NCBI GenBank assembly: GCA_030432635.1
Contig: JAUIMB010000009.1
Location: forward strand, 62,001-126,000
Length of the DNA: 64,000 nucleotides
Source: Bacteroidia bacterium
GTDB taxonomy: Bacteria; Bacteroidota; Bacteroidia; Flavobacteriales; Flavobacteriaceae
Direction of reading: 5' to 3'
Of this stretch, positions 18,304 through 27,707 are shown one piece after another. Position numbers and translations under genes: made by a program. The number at the start of each line of letters is the position of its first letter. The first letter of the stretch is position 1. Below the pieces are notes generated by a model. The model saw only the letters and a program-made list of their open reading frames with translations, made no database searches and was not told the origin of the DNA.

Positions 18304-19428
18304 TTATGAAAACATATCTTTTACTTTTTCAAAAAAGGATTTATCAGAACTTTCTGGCTTTGGGTCAAAATGTTCATCATCCCTCATATTTTCAAAAAAC
18401 TCTTTCTGCTGCTTACTCAATGTCTTTGGTGTCCATACATTAACGTGCACTAACAAATCTCCACTACCATACCCATTGATACTAGGAATGCCTTTACCGC
18501 GTAAACGTAAGATTTTCCCAGACTGAACACCAGCTTCAACCTTAATCCTTACCTTTCCAGTTACGGTATCAATTTCCTTAGAGGTACCCAAAACAGCATC
18601 TGGCAAGCTAATGTATAAATCATAATGCAAATTATCACCTTCACGCTTTAAAGTATCGTGCTCTTTCTCTTCAATAACGACCAAAAGATCTCCTGAAATA
18701 CCATTACCAGGCGCTTCATTACCTTTTCCTGTGACTTTTAATTGCATGCCATCAACAACACCAGCAGGAATTTTAACTGAGACCGTTTCTTCTTGAACCA
18801 TCAATCCATGAGCATCTGCTCCTGAAGGTTTCTTATCGATAGTTTGCCCAGCTCCTCCACAAGTTGGACAAGCGGAAGCCGTTTGCATACGACCCAAAAT
18901 CGTATTGGTTACTCGTGTTACTTGACCTGTTCCATTACAGGTGTCACAAGTCTTATAAGTTGTTCCTGGAGCCTGGATCTTTCGTTTAACCTTGATTTTC
19001 TTTTCAACGCCATTGGCAACTTCCTCAAGGGTTAACGTTACTCTAATTCTTAGGTTACTTCCTTTGACACGTCTTTGACCTCCTCCAAATCCGCCTCCAA
19101 ATCCAGAAAATCCGCCACCTCCAAAAGCACCTCCAAAAATATCTCCAAACTGGCTAAAAATGTCGTCCATGTTCATGCCTCCACCTCCAAATCCGCCAGC
19201 ACCTTCAAATGCTTGATGGCCGAACTGATCGTAGCGTGCTTTTTTATCAGCATTACTCAATACTTCATAGGCTTCGGCAGCTTCCTTAAACTTTGCTTCA
19301 GCTTCTTTGTCATCAGGATTTTTATCAGGATGATACTTCAAGGCCATCTTACGGTATGCCTTTTTGATTTCGGCTGCAGATGCACCTTTGTTAATCCCTA
19401 ATACCTCGTAATAATCTTTTTTTGCCAT
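18304..19428 (-). CDS. dnaJ: Chaperone DnaJ with reduced zinc region
   Basis: 374 residues from ATG at 19428, which gives the canonical start '[11 protein letters not shown]'; an ATG four codons earlier is less likely. The J domain with HPD ('[10 protein letters not shown]') spans about 1-70. It is followed by a very Gly/Phe-rich linker (about 70-125), a zinc region and two C-terminal substrate-binding domains. DnaJ delivers unfolded proteins to DnaK and stimulates its ATPase. Only two CxxCxGxG repeats are present ('CDTCNGTG' and 'CPTCGGAG') instead of four; the position of the others is filled by '[12 protein letters not shown]'. It follows grpE by 51 bases; dnaK is not in the window. Confidence 0.93.
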   Translation of the reverse strand: MAKKDYYEVLGINKGASAAEIKKAYRKMALKYHPDKNPDDKEAEAKFKEAAEAYEVLSNADKKARYDQFGHQAFEGAGGFGGGGMNMDDIFSQFGDIFGGAFGGGGFSGFGGGFGGGQRRVKGSNLRIRVTLTLEEVANGVEKKIKVKRKIQAPGTTYKTCDTCNGTGQVTRVTNTILGRMQTASACPTCGGAGQTIDKKPSGADAHGLMVQEETVSVKIPAGVVDGMQLKVTGKGNEAPGNGISGDLLVVIEEKEHDTLKREGDNLHYDLYISLPDAVLGTSKEIDTVTGKVRIKVEAGVQSGKILRLRGKGIPSINGYGSGDLLVHVNVWTPKTLSKQQKEFFENMRDDEHFDPKPESSDKSFFEKVKDMFS

Positions 19429-19479
19429 AGTTGCATTCATAATCTTTCAGAAGAAAAATTAAGATTTTTTGTTAATAAT

Positions 19480-20028
19480 TTATTGCCCAATAACGACCTT
19501 AGGAAAACGGATAGTCTTTTCTCCCAACCTGTAGCCTTTTTCAATCACATCAATTATCTTTCCTTTCATGTCCTCACTTGGAGCAGGAATTTGGGTAATA
19601 GCTTCGTGGACATCAGCATCAAAAGTATCACCTTTCGCCACTTCCATTTTCGACAACCCTTTTTTCTCAAGAGTAGAAAGCAGTTTATTGTAAATCAGCA
19701 AGACACCTTTACGCAGTTCCTCAGCTTCCTTGTCCTCTTCGATATGCAAAAGCGCTCTTTCAAAATCATCGAGAATTGGCAACAGTGCCAACATCACCTC
19801 TTCACTAGCGGTTTTGAAAAGGTCCATACGTTCTTTAGACGTTCTCTTTTTATAGTTTTCAAACTCAGCAAACAAACGCATGAACTTATCCTTTTCCTTA
19901 GAAAGTTCTTCTTTTAGTTGATCCTCTTTAGACAATTTCTCTGTTTGGGATTCTTCAGCGTTTTCGACCATTTCCTCTTGCATTTGAGGCTCTTCGATAG
20001 TTTGTTGTTCTTTATCTTTTTTACTCAT
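19480..20028 (-). CDS. grpE: Nucleotide exchange factor GrpE
   Basis: 182 residues. An acidic, Gln/Glu-rich N-terminus (1-45) leads into a long coiled-coil helix ('KFMRLFAEFENYKKRTSKER') and the C-terminal beta-domain ending 'LGEKTIRFPKVVIGQ'. These are the hallmarks of GrpE, which releases ADP from DnaK. The length is normal. A well-formed promoter lies 39-71 bases upstream, and dnaJ follows, so grpE-dnaJ is one operon. No CIRCE-like inverted repeat was seen in front. Confidence 0.95.
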   Translation of the reverse strand: MSKKDKEQQTIEEPQMQEEMVENAEESQTEKLSKEDQLKEELSKEKDKFMRLFAEFENYKKRTSKERMDLFKTASEEVMLALLPILDDFERALLHIEEDKEAEELRKGVLLIYNKLLSTLEKKGLSKMEVAKGDTFDADVHEAITQIPAPSEDMKGKIIDVIEKGYRLGEKTIRFPKVVIGQ

Positions 20029-20066
20029 GTTCCGGATTTTTTTAATAAATCTTCGATTTAAGATGG

Positions 20067-20099
20067 CAAAAGTACTGCCATTATTATTAAAATGTCAAA
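20067..20099 (-). promoter_or_regulatory. Bacteroidota-type promoter of grpE-dnaJ
   Basis: On the minus strand TTTG (20099-20096) is followed after 21 bases by TACTTTTG (20074-20067), a full match to TAnnTTTG. Transcription would start near 20060, leaving a leader of about 30 bases before grpE. Confidence 0.65.
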
Positions 20100-20125
20100 A
20101 TGTCATCAAAATATTTTCATTGGAA

Positions 20126-20156
20126 TTGCTGTATCGCATTTCTATGCGTATTTTTG
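20126..20156 (+). promoter_or_regulatory. Bacteroidota-type promoter of the YceI-like gene
   Basis: TTG at 20126-20128, a 20-base spacer, then TATTTTTG at 20149-20156, which matches TAnnTTTG. The expected start near 20163 lies about 22 bases before the ATG. Confidence 0.6.
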
Positions 20157-20184
20157 TTCCACATAAACACATAATTAAAACAAC

Positions 20185-20859
20185 ATGAAAACAAGATTTT
20201 TAAAATTATCAATGATCATAGCACTTGCAGTCGTTTTTACAAATTGTAAAAGTGATAAAACTCCAGAAGTTACTACAGATGAAGCCAAAGAAGCAGCTAC
20301 TAGTGTTAGTGGGTCAGCAAAATATTTGGTAGATATTGCAGAGTCCTCTATACACTGGAAAGGATCTAAACCTACAGGAACACATACAGGAACCATCAAC
20401 CTTGAAAAAGGATATGTAGAAATAAATGATGGTGTCATTAAGAATGGAACATTCTTGATCGACATGAACTCTATCAATGTTACCGATTTAGAATCTGGTG
20501 ATGGCAAGGAAAACCTAGAGTCGCACCTAAAAGGCACTGTTGAAGGTAAGGAAGACCATTTTTTTAACGTTAACAAATATCCTAGTGCTGCATTTACAAT
20601 TACAGGGTCTTCGACAAATGAAGAAGGCACTAAATTAGAAGGCAACTTGACCATTAGAGATCAAAAGCACAATATTTCATTTCCAATAAATGTCACTAAT
20701 GAAAGTGATATGTTAACGATTGAAAGTAATTCATTTACAATTAACAGAACAAAATGGGGAATCAACTATGGCTCTAAATCTATATTTGATGATCTTGGCG
20801 ACAAGTTTATCAATGATAACATTGAAATCAAAATCATCTTAAAGGCTAAAAAAGGCTAA
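20185..20859 (+). CDS. YceI-like lipoprotein
   Basis: 224 residues. A lipoprotein signal (Cys in 'VVFTNCKSDK', residue about 21) anchors it to a membrane. The remainder is a YceI domain: an opening strand 'SSIHWKGSKPTGTHTGTI', the repeated 'GTFLIDMNSINVTD', the loop 'EDHFFNVNKYPSAAFTIT' and 'FTINRTKWGINYGSKS'. YceI folds as a lipocalin-like barrel that binds long isoprenoid-type lipids in characterised members. It has its own promoter and a terminator immediately downstream, so it is a single-gene transcript. Confidence 0.85.
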   Translation: MKTRFLKLSMIIALAVVFTNCKSDKTPEVTTDEAKEAATSVSGSAKYLVDIAESSIHWKGSKPTGTHTGTINLEKGYVEINDGVIKNGTFLIDMNSINVTDLESGDGKENLESHLKGTVEGKEDHFFNVNKYPSAAFTITGSSTNEEGTKLEGNLTIRDQKHNISFPINVTNESDMLTIESNSFTINRTKWGINYGSKSIFDDLGDKFINDNIEIKIILKAKKG

Positions 20860-20884
20860 TACCGATTGTAAATAATTGAATTTA

Positions 20885-20916
20885 AAAAGCATTCACGATG
20901 GTGAATGCTTTTCTTT
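20885..20916 (+). terminator. Terminator after the YceI-like gene
   Basis: AAAAGCATTCAC (20885-20896) pairs perfectly with GTGAATGCTTTT (20901-20912) around a 4-base loop. A T-rich tract follows. Confidence 0.8.
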
Positions 20917-21017
20917 TATTATCACATCTGTAACAATAGACCTTTAAAAAGTCTCGTTATACCTTTTGAAACTTAAGAGAAATTAAATTACATCCACATG
21001 CGCTTTCTTTAGACCAC

Positions 21018-21986
21018 ATGATATCAAGAATTAGAACCATCTGTCTGGCTTCTATAGCTCTATACCTGTTTAATTGTAGTGACAACGAAGCAGCTAAAAC
21101 AAGTCAAACTGTCGAATTTCATTTTGAGGACATCAATCATTTTTGGGAAGCTTACGAACTAACCAAAACCGTAGACACCCATGCCAAACGTACAGCTATC
21201 GTACAGGACTTATACATCAATAAAAGTAGTAAAGGCTTAAAATTACTGATTGACAAGTACAAACTCAACGCTGCCGATTATGCAACATTTATGAAAGATA
21301 CCGTCTTTTTCAATTCCATAAAGCCTATTACATTGGATATTCAGAATGACACCTTAGACATTCGCAAACATCTTAAATCATTTGAAACCTTCTATCCTGA
21401 TGCCATTTTCAATGATATTTATTTCGTTATAGGTCAATTTAAACGTGCTGGAACCGTGATTGACAGTACAATGATTATCCAACTTGAAAAAAATGCGCGA
21501 AGCGAGACCACCGAATCAGCGTTTTTATTTAAGGATGACCAACTTGGAAATTTGAACCATTACAGCTCGTTAATTCCATTAGTTGTTCATGAGCAAGTAC
21601 ACATCAACCAAAAGAACATCAATACAAAAGCATTGTTATCAAAATCGATTTGTGAAGGTGCTGCCGATTTTCTGATGTATTTACAGACAAAACAATTCCC
21701 TTCATCTGCACAATCGACTTATGATTACGGCATGGCCAATGAAACAAGGCTGTGGGCAAAATTCCAAACGGATTTGGATATTCGTTATGCCTTGATTAAA
21801 AAGGACTGGTTTTATAATTATGACAGAAAGGATATCCCTCCAGATTTAGGCTATTTTATGGGATTCAAAATTTGTGAGGCATACTATAATAAAGCATCAG
21901 ATAAAACTGAAGCCATCAGGTTTATGCTTGACGGCTCCAATAGTGAGCGTTTACTTGAACTTAGTCAATACAATGGTGGATTTTGA
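21018..21986 (+). CDS. HExxH-containing lipoprotein (GldB/DUF2268-like)
   Basis: 322 residues. The lipobox Cys is at about residue 20 ('LYLFNCSDN'). The middle holds 'VVHEQVHINQ' with H191-E192-Q-V-H195, a zinc-metallopeptidase-type HExxH, and a downstream 'ICEGAADFLMYL' that could supply the third ligand. Overall it resembles the GldB/DUF2268 group of Bacteroidota lipoproteins, many of which keep a protease-like fold of unproven activity. It is not assigned as GldB because length and flanks differ from what is expected. It is flanked by the YceI-like gene and a convergent tonB. Confidence 0.6.
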   Translation: MISRIRTICLASIALYLFNCSDNEAAKTSQTVEFHFEDINHFWEAYELTKTVDTHAKRTAIVQDLYINKSSKGLKLLIDKYKLNAADYATFMKDTVFFNSIKPITLDIQNDTLDIRKHLKSFETFYPDAIFNDIYFVIGQFKRAGTVIDSTMIIQLEKNARSETTESAFLFKDDQLGNLNHYSSLIPLVVHEQVHINQKNINTKALLSKSICEGAADFLMYLQTKQFPSSAQSTYDYGMANETRLWAKFQTDLDIRYALIKKDWFYNYDRKDIPPDLGYFMGFKICEAYYNKASDKTEAIRFMLDGSNSERLLELSQYNGGF

Positions 21987-22001
21987 TAATCGCGCCAACA
22001 C

Positions 22002-22730
22002 CTATTCTTTTAAAACAAAACTTATCGGAATACTGTAGGGCACATTCACTGGCACACCACGCTGCTTACCAGGTATCATTTTTGGCAGCAAGGAAATGAT
22101 CCGCTCAGCTTCTTCCTCTAGTATTCTATCGGGACCTCTACTTCTAACCTTTGACACATAACCTTTTGAATCAATTGTGAACAGCACATGTACCCTTCCG
22201 TATATTCCTAATTCCAAAGCTGTGTCTGGATATTTGAAGTTCTTTTTTACGTGGTTCAAAATTGAAGCTTCAAAACATGCTTTCTTATCAGCTTTAGTAC
22301 CACCTTCACATCCTGGAAACACTGGAATATCCTCGATTACAGCAAATGGCACATCAATTTCCTCTTCCACTTCTTCAACCTCAACCTCTTCCACAGTGAC
22401 CACTTCAGCTATAGCATCATTCTGGCCAACCTCGCTACTCTCAATAATCGATTCTTCAATTTCAACTACATCCTCAACAATCTTGATATCTTCTGGCACT
22501 ACAGCTAAAGGTGCTGGAGGCGGAGGTGGTGGAGGCACATTCAGATTCACCATGTCAATATCTTCATCGGAATAATCTATGTCCAAGACCTCAACGATTA
22601 CGTCCTCCTTAACATAGGTTTTGTGTTCGAATAATAGATAGGTGGACAATAACATTAAATTAAGCCCGATAGCAAAATAAAGGCTACTGTTTCTTCCAAC
22701 GTCTACCTCAGGTTTCTTTTTAACTTGCAT
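22002..22730 (-). CDS. tonB: Energy transducer TonB
   Basis: 242 residues. One N-terminal transmembrane helix (about 15-33) is followed by an acidic linker with a run of seven prolines ('VPPPPPPPAP') and a long stretch rich in Glu/Val. The C-terminal TonB domain (about 155-242) shows 'YPDTALELGIYGRVHVLFTI' and ends 'VPYSIPISFVLKE'. TonB passes proton-motive force to outer-membrane receptors. It is encoded 87 bases downstream of a TonB-dependent receptor on the same strand. Confidence 0.88.
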   Translation of the reverse strand: MQVKKKPEVDVGRNSSLYFAIGLNLMLLSTYLLFEHKTYVKEDVIVEVLDIDYSDEDIDMVNLNVPPPPPPPAPLAVVPEDIKIVEDVVEIEESIIESSEVGQNDAIAEVVTVEEVEVEEVEEEIDVPFAVIEDIPVFPGCEGGTKADKKACFEASILNHVKKNFKYPDTALELGIYGRVHVLFTIDSKGYVSKVRSRGPDRILEEEAERIISLLPKMIPGKQRGVPVNVPYSIPISFVLKE

Positions 22731-22817
22731 GACATTAGATTTTATTCAAACAAGTTACGCCTTGACCATTAAAAAAAACATGACATTTGTCATGATATCA
22801 TTTTGGATACCAACAGT

Positions 22818-24971
22818 TTATAAATTATCCAACTGATTATCGGTGCCGTCTTCACTTATCGTCCAAAAGAAACCTATAAAGAAAAATTGATCGGCTGCAG
22901 GACGTAAAGACCGTCTTGCAAAATTGCCATTGGCATCAGGTGCATTGGCATATTGATAACCATTGATGTTTTTAAAACCCAAGACATTATTGACAGAGAC
23001 ATAGAGAATTTTTTGTTGGCTGATCAAATATGCCCAGTTTAAACTAATACTATTGAAACTTTTGGTTTTTTCGCCCAAAAACTCTTGAGTGTTTGGATTT
23101 GTATATGGTCGTCCTGAGGCAAAATTATAGGCAAGACCTAGCTGGCTTTTCCAATCTTCAATCCAATATTTTGCCACTGCTGAAAAATTATGCGAATTAG
23201 CAAAGTTTGGTTGAGCCTGTGATGGGAAATTCCTGTAGTTTCTTTCTGTATCCAAGAATGAATAACTCAACCAATAATCGACATTTTTTATACTCTTGTT
23301 ATCTCTCCAAAACAAGTCCAATCCTTGAGCATATCCAGATCCTGAATTATCATAATTACTATCAAAGCCTTCAAAATCGGTATCAAATTTGACTAGATTA
23401 TCGTATTCCTTTCTATAGGTTTCAGCTCTAAAAATGCGTCCATCATTGACGTATTGGTAGTTCATGATGTAGTGTTTGGTGTTTTGGGTTTGTACCTGTG
23501 AATTAAATTTCAAGACTGCATTTCCGGCATTCTGAAAGAAGTTTCCGTAGGCAACTGATAACTGTCCGCTTTTTGATGTTTTATAAGCCACTGAAGCCCT
23601 TGGAGCCAATTGAAACTCGTTTGACAAATTGTAATGGTCTCCTCTCAAGCCCAATTTAAGCGCAAAATTCTTACTGAAGACAAGGTCAGATTCTACGAAG
23701 GCAGCTGTATTATTATTGGTGAATCCATAAGACACATCAAAGCCTTCCGTAGCAAACGTTTCATCAAAATTTGTGGTAAAGTGTTCGGCACCAAAGCTCA
23801 GCTTGAACCTACTGTTGAATCGCTTTTTTAGTTTTAGTTTGATATGCGCTGAATTTTCACTGTTGTCAATATCATCGTCCATAAGTTTAACATCTGTCTT
23901 GGCAATGGTATAGCTCAACCCAGTATGCAATGACCAACCTTTTCCCAACACACCTTTGTATGAAGCATTGGTATAAAAATTTCGATTATTGAGCTTCGTA
24001 CGGACACCTTCTGTAAAATTTATATCCTCTTGTATCAAGTCAAAATTTGCAGTATCAAAAGCAGCATAAAACTTAAGCATCCCGTTGTTGAACTTTTTAC
24101 GGAAAACGGCTTCGCCTTGAGCACCTTCATAAGGTTTTTCCCAATCATTACGATCTGGATACAATGCGATATATGGTGCCAAATTAATGTAGGTAGCATT
24201 GACACTTAAAGAAGTGCTTTTCCATTTTTCTGTATGGCCTAAACTTCCACCAACGCTCATAATCCCAAGATCGGTTTTTTCTTGATCTGGTTCGTCAATT
24301 GTGTTTAATAGAAGTACACTCGACAAGGCATTTCCAAATTCGGCAGAATACCCTCCAGTTGAAAAGGTAATCCCGTCAAAGAGAAAAGGTGAATAACGAC
24401 CACGTGTAGGAATGTTATTGGCTGTTGGCGAATATGGAGTAAACACACGAATTCCGTCAATAAAAATCTGTGTTTCATTGGCATCACCTCCTCTAACAAA
24501 CAATCGTCCATCTTCAGAAACTGTTGAAGTACCTGGCAGTGTTTGCAAGGCACCAACAAAATCACCCACTGCGCTGGCTGTCGTTACCACATCCAAGGAG
24601 TTTAACACAGACACTTTACTGTTATCATTGGCTTCAAAAGTACCTGCCGAAATAACCACAGTATCCAAAGCTTCCAAGTCATCCTTAAGTTTGATATTTA
24701 AGCCCTGCATTGTAGTCACATCGCCAACAATGGTCTTCGTCTCATATGACAAGAAGGAGATTATCAAAGTTTGGGTACCTGATTCTTCAGTTGTAAAACT
24801 AAAATTCCCATCGTCATCGGTAGTATCACCATCATAGGTGCCATCGAGATAGACATTAGCACCTACAATAGGAATGTTTTTTGAATCTGTGACTTTTCCA
24901 TTGATTGTTGTTTGTGCAAATGTTAGCGATGCGACAAGCATTAAAACTAAGGATGTAAAAAAGTGTTTCAT
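22818..24971 (-). CDS. TonB-dependent receptor with carboxypeptidase-like N-terminal domain
   Basis: 717 residues from the ATG at 24971; the open frame reaches 12 codons further up but lacks a signal there. After the signal peptide ('SLTFAQ') comes a CarboxypepD_reg-like domain (about 20-105). Then a plug ('LDTVVISAGTFEAND', 'GRLFVRGGDANETQIFIDG') and a barrel whose last strand ends 'DQFFFIGFFWTISED' plus a short tail. It would import a ligand across the outer membrane with TonB energy. No SusD partner is adjacent, so a polysaccharide role is not suggested; the ligand is unknown. Confidence 0.85.
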   Translation of the reverse strand: MKHFFTSLVLMLVASLTFAQTTINGKVTDSKNIPIVGANVYLDGTYDGDTTDDDGNFSFTTEESGTQTLIISFLSYETKTIVGDVTTMQGLNIKLKDDLEALDTVVISAGTFEANDNSKVSVLNSLDVVTTASAVGDFVGALQTLPGTSTVSEDGRLFVRGGDANETQIFIDGIRVFTPYSPTANNIPTRGRYSPFLFDGITFSTGGYSAEFGNALSSVLLLNTIDEPDQEKTDLGIMSVGGSLGHTEKWKSTSLSVNATYINLAPYIALYPDRNDWEKPYEGAQGEAVFRKKFNNGMLKFYAAFDTANFDLIQEDINFTEGVRTKLNNRNFYTNASYKGVLGKGWSLHTGLSYTIAKTDVKLMDDDIDNSENSAHIKLKLKKRFNSRFKLSFGAEHFTTNFDETFATEGFDVSYGFTNNNTAAFVESDLVFSKNFALKLGLRGDHYNLSNEFQLAPRASVAYKTSKSGQLSVAYGNFFQNAGNAVLKFNSQVQTQNTKHYIMNYQYVNDGRIFRAETYRKEYDNLVKFDTDFEGFDSNYDNSGSGYAQGLDLFWRDNKSIKNVDYWLSYSFLDTERNYRNFPSQAQPNFANSHNFSAVAKYWIEDWKSQLGLAYNFASGRPYTNPNTQEFLGEKTKSFNSISLNWAYLISQQKILYVSVNNVLGFKNINGYQYANAPDANGNFARRSLRPAADQFFFIGFFWTISEDGTDNQLDNL

Positions 24972-25050
24972 GATGGTTGGTAATCTGTTCGTTTTTTGAT
25001 GGTACAAAGATTCAAAAGAAGCATCATTAAGAAAATTCTATGTAACCGAA

Positions 25051-25084
25051 TTGTTAAAAATCATTCCTGAATTGCATATTTTTG
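25051..25084 (+). promoter_or_regulatory. Bacteroidota-type promoter of the lysoplasmalogenase gene
   Basis: TTG at 25051-25053, a 23-base spacer, then TATTTTTG at 25077-25084. The -7 element lies 16 bases before the ATG, so the leader would be very short. Confidence 0.5.
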
Positions 25085-25100
25085 ACAAAACGTTATCACC

Positions 25101-25793
25101 ATGCTTTCCAAATCGGAAAAAAAATTCGCTATTGTTTTTAGCCTCTTTGTTTTGGCAGAATTGATTTCTGGCAACTCAAGGCTATTAAGTTCTATTCATT
25201 ATTTTGCCAAACCTGCCATTGTTGTATCCTTGCTGTATTTCTTTTGGAAAAAGAGCAAAAACCTTCATCATGTATTGAGGTATACTGTGGTTTTGGCATT
25301 AGTATTCTCGCTATCTGGAGACATATTACTTATGTTTGTTGTCCAATCCCCAAACTTCTTCCTGCTTGGATTGGTTGCCTTTTTATTAGCTCATATTATG
25401 TATATTATTGCCTTTTGGAGAGACCGTAAGGCGAATAAAGGTGTACTCGGCTTTATCATTTTACTTCTTGGATATGCATTCGGACTTTTTTATCTGCTGA
25501 AGGATGGACTTAAGGATATGATGATTCCTGTAATCATATACATGATTGTAATTTTGAGTATGTCAACTACTGCATTTTTACGACGAGGAAATGTGCCAGT
25601 GGCAAGCTATTGGTTTGTTTTTGTTGGGGCAATTCTTTTTATGGTTTCAGATAGTATTTTAGCACTGAACAAGTTTTATCAAACCTTACCTTTATCGAGC
25701 ATTAGCATAATGCTTACTTATGCCTTGGCTCAGTTTTGCATTATTATTGGCTTGTTAAAATCTGATAGCCCTCAGCAAGAAGAGCGTTCTTAA
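25101..25793 (+). CDS. YhhN family lysoplasmalogenase-like membrane protein
   Basis: 230 residues with about eight transmembrane helices. The YhhN/TMEM86 signature is visible: 'AKPAIVVSLLYFF' near the N-terminus, the conserved 'SLSGDILLM' (Asp in a membrane helix), and 'GAILFMVSDSILALNKF' with a second Asp. Characterised relatives cleave the vinyl-ether bond of lysoplasmalogens. The bacterial substrate is uncertain. It converges with the NDH-2 gene after 8 bases. Confidence 0.85.
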   Translation: MLSKSEKKFAIVFSLFVLAELISGNSRLLSSIHYFAKPAIVVSLLYFFWKKSKNLHHVLRYTVVLALVFSLSGDILLMFVVQSPNFFLLGLVAFLLAHIMYIIAFWRDRKANKGVLGFIILLLGYAFGLFYLLKDGLKDMMIPVIIYMIVILSMSTTAFLRRGNVPVASYWFVFVGAILFMVSDSILALNKFYQTLPLSSISIMLTYALAQFCIIIGLLKSDSPQQEERS

Positions 25794-25801
25794 AATTCAA
25801 T

Positions 25802-27073
25802 CTACTTTTTAAAAGGCCGAATAATGAGTCGGGCAGCCTTATCGAAATTGATGTAGTTATAAGTCCAATTAAAAAATACGACAACCCTATTCCTGAATCC
25901 TACTAAGGACATCAAGTGAATGAACATCCAAACGAACCAAGCAAAAAAACCGCCAAACTTCAAGTGTTTTAAATCGACCACAGCTTTATTACGACCAATG
26001 GTTGCCATAGAGCCCTTATCCTTGTAGACAAACGGTTTGAGTGGTTTATTATTGATAACGTTCAAGAGGTTTTTCCCAAGCAACTTACCTTGCTGAATGG
26101 CAGGTTGCGCAACTTGAGGATGACCTTTAGGATATGATTCCGTAGGCATTTGAGCGATATCTCCAATAGCAAAAATAGCACTATAGCCATCGACTTGGTT
26201 AAACGCATTTACCTTATACCTGTTCGAGCCTTGCTGAAGGCTTTCAGGATTGAGTCCTTTAACGGGTAATCCTGTAACTCCTGCTGCCCAAATTAATGTT
26301 TGAGATTGTAGGGTAAGCTCGGAATTAGTACTAACCGTCCGACCATCGTAATCCTTTACAAATACATTCAATTTCACCTGAACACCAAGTTTTTCAAGAA
26401 AGTTTTTGGCCTTCCCAGAAGCATGTTCACTCATTGAAGGTAACACCCGATTACCTCCTTCCAACAGATAGATATTCATTTGACGACTATCCAAATCCCT
26501 ATAATCTCGAGGAAGGATGTGATTTTTGAGTTCAGCAATAGCTCCAGCCAATTCAACACCTGTTGGACCTCCTCCAACGATCACAAAATTAAGATAGGCT
26601 TCGCGCTCCTCGGTAGTATTTGCAATAGCTGCTTTTTCAAAATTTTGAAGAATCAGACTTCTAATATTTAAAGCTTGAGGCACATTCTTCATTGGCATAC
26701 TATTGGCCTCGATCAACTTATTACCAAAATAATTTGTTTTGGTTCCAGTAGCCAGCACCAAATAATCAAAAGTTAAGGTACCAATCGACGTATGAATCAA
26801 ATTTTGCTCAGGATCGATCTGATCAACTTCAGCCAAACGAAAAAACGTGTTCTTATTTTTCTTTATAATTTTACGAAGCGGATAAGCAATGGAATCTGGT
26901 TCTAAACCAGAACTGGACACTTGATATAGCAGAGGCTGAAAGGTGTGATAATTATGCTTGTCGATGAGTACAACTTGTATCGGTGCTTTTGCTAGTGACT
27001 TAACTAAATTAATACCAGCGAACCCACCACCTATTATAACAATTCTAGGGACGTCGGATTCGGGAATATTCAT
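25802..27073 (-). CDS. ndh: Type II NADH dehydrogenase (NDH-2)
   Basis: 423 residues. The first dinucleotide fold has 'IIGGGFAGINL' (FAD) and the second 'FVIVGGGPTGVELAGAI' (NADH). 'TFQPLLYQVSSSGLEPDSI' is the quinone-site-side signature of NDH-2, and the C-terminus has an amphipathic helix near 'GFFAWFVWMFIHLMSLVGF' that binds the membrane. NDH-2 moves electrons from NADH to quinone without pumping protons. Length and motifs are complete. It is a single-gene unit, divergent from the ECF sigma gene. Confidence 0.9.
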   Translation of the reverse strand: MNIPESDVPRIVIIGGGFAGINLVKSLAKAPIQVVLIDKHNYHTFQPLLYQVSSSGLEPDSIAYPLRKIIKKNKNTFFRLAEVDQIDPEQNLIHTSIGTLTFDYLVLATGTKTNYFGNKLIEANSMPMKNVPQALNIRSLILQNFEKAAIANTTEEREAYLNFVIVGGGPTGVELAGAIAELKNHILPRDYRDLDSRQMNIYLLEGGNRVLPSMSEHASGKAKNFLEKLGVQVKLNVFVKDYDGRTVSTNSELTLQSQTLIWAAGVTGLPVKGLNPESLQQGSNRYKVNAFNQVDGYSAIFAIGDIAQMPTESYPKGHPQVAQPAIQQGKLLGKNLLNVINNKPLKPFVYKDKGSMATIGRNKAVVDLKHLKFGGFFAWFVWMFIHLMSLVGFRNRVVVFFNWTYNYINFDKAARLIIRPFKK

Positions 27074-27208
27074 GATGATTTGGACTTAGAATAACGATTA
27101 CAAAGATACGATTTACAGCTGTTAAAAGTGTATTTTTAAATTAATATTATCTCTTGGTGTAACGTTTTAAAATATATTGATACCAATAGGCAACTAACCG
27201 ATAAAAAC

Positions 27209-27703
27209 TTGGATAAAGAACTCGAACATAGTTTTGTGGAATTGCTTGAAAAGCATCAAAACATTGTGCATAAGGTCTGTCGACTTTATACCAATAACAA
27301 GGATGCTCACAACGATTTGTTTCAAGAGATTACCATACAGTTATGGAAAGCTTATCCTAAGTTTCGAGGTGACTCAAAGTTTAGTACCTGGATGTATCGG
27401 GTTGGATTGAATACAGCTATCACACTTTATAGAAAATCCAAGCGTAGCATCACAACCCAGGAGTTTGAAAGTGTATCTTTCAAGATTAAATCTGAAGCTT
27501 ATGATGACACCGAAGAACAACAACTCAAATTACTTTATGATGCTGTGCATCAATTGAATGATATAGAAAAAGCCTTAGTGTTTTTGTATCTAGAAGACAA
27601 AAACTATAAGGAAATTAGTGACACCCTAGGTATTTCTGAAGTCAATGCTCGCGTGAAAATGAATAGGGTCAAGAAAAAATTGAAAACAATATTAAATCCG
27701 TAG
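27209..27703 (+). CDS. ECF-type RNA polymerase sigma factor
   Basis: 164 residues from a TTG start at 27209; no ATG gives a complete region 2. Sigma region 2 is visible in 'DAHNDLFQEITIQLWKAYPKF' with 'FSTWMYRVGLNTAI', and region 4 in 'YKEISDTLGISEVNARVKMN'. It would direct polymerase to a small regulon. The next gene starts 4 bases later and encodes a small membrane protein. That arrangement suggests the partner holds the sigma factor at the membrane, but it lacks recognisable anti-sigma motifs. Confidence 0.87.
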   Translation: MDKELEHSFVELLEKHQNIVHKVCRLYTNNKDAHNDLFQEITIQLWKAYPKFRGDSKFSTWMYRVGLNTAITLYRKSKRSITTQEFESVSFKIKSEAYDDTEEQQLKLLYDAVHQLNDIEKALVFLYLEDKNYKEISDTLGISEVNARVKMNRVKKKLKTILNP

Positions 27704-27707
27704 TGCT

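Noticed and set aside
22177-22575. Plus-strand Ser/Thr-rich reading frame opposite tonB
   Set aside because: It mirrors the Glu/Val-rich and proline-rich linker of tonB on the other strand.
24972-25007. Upstream extension of the TonB receptor by 12 codons
   Set aside because: The added residues precede a complete signal peptide that starts at 24971.
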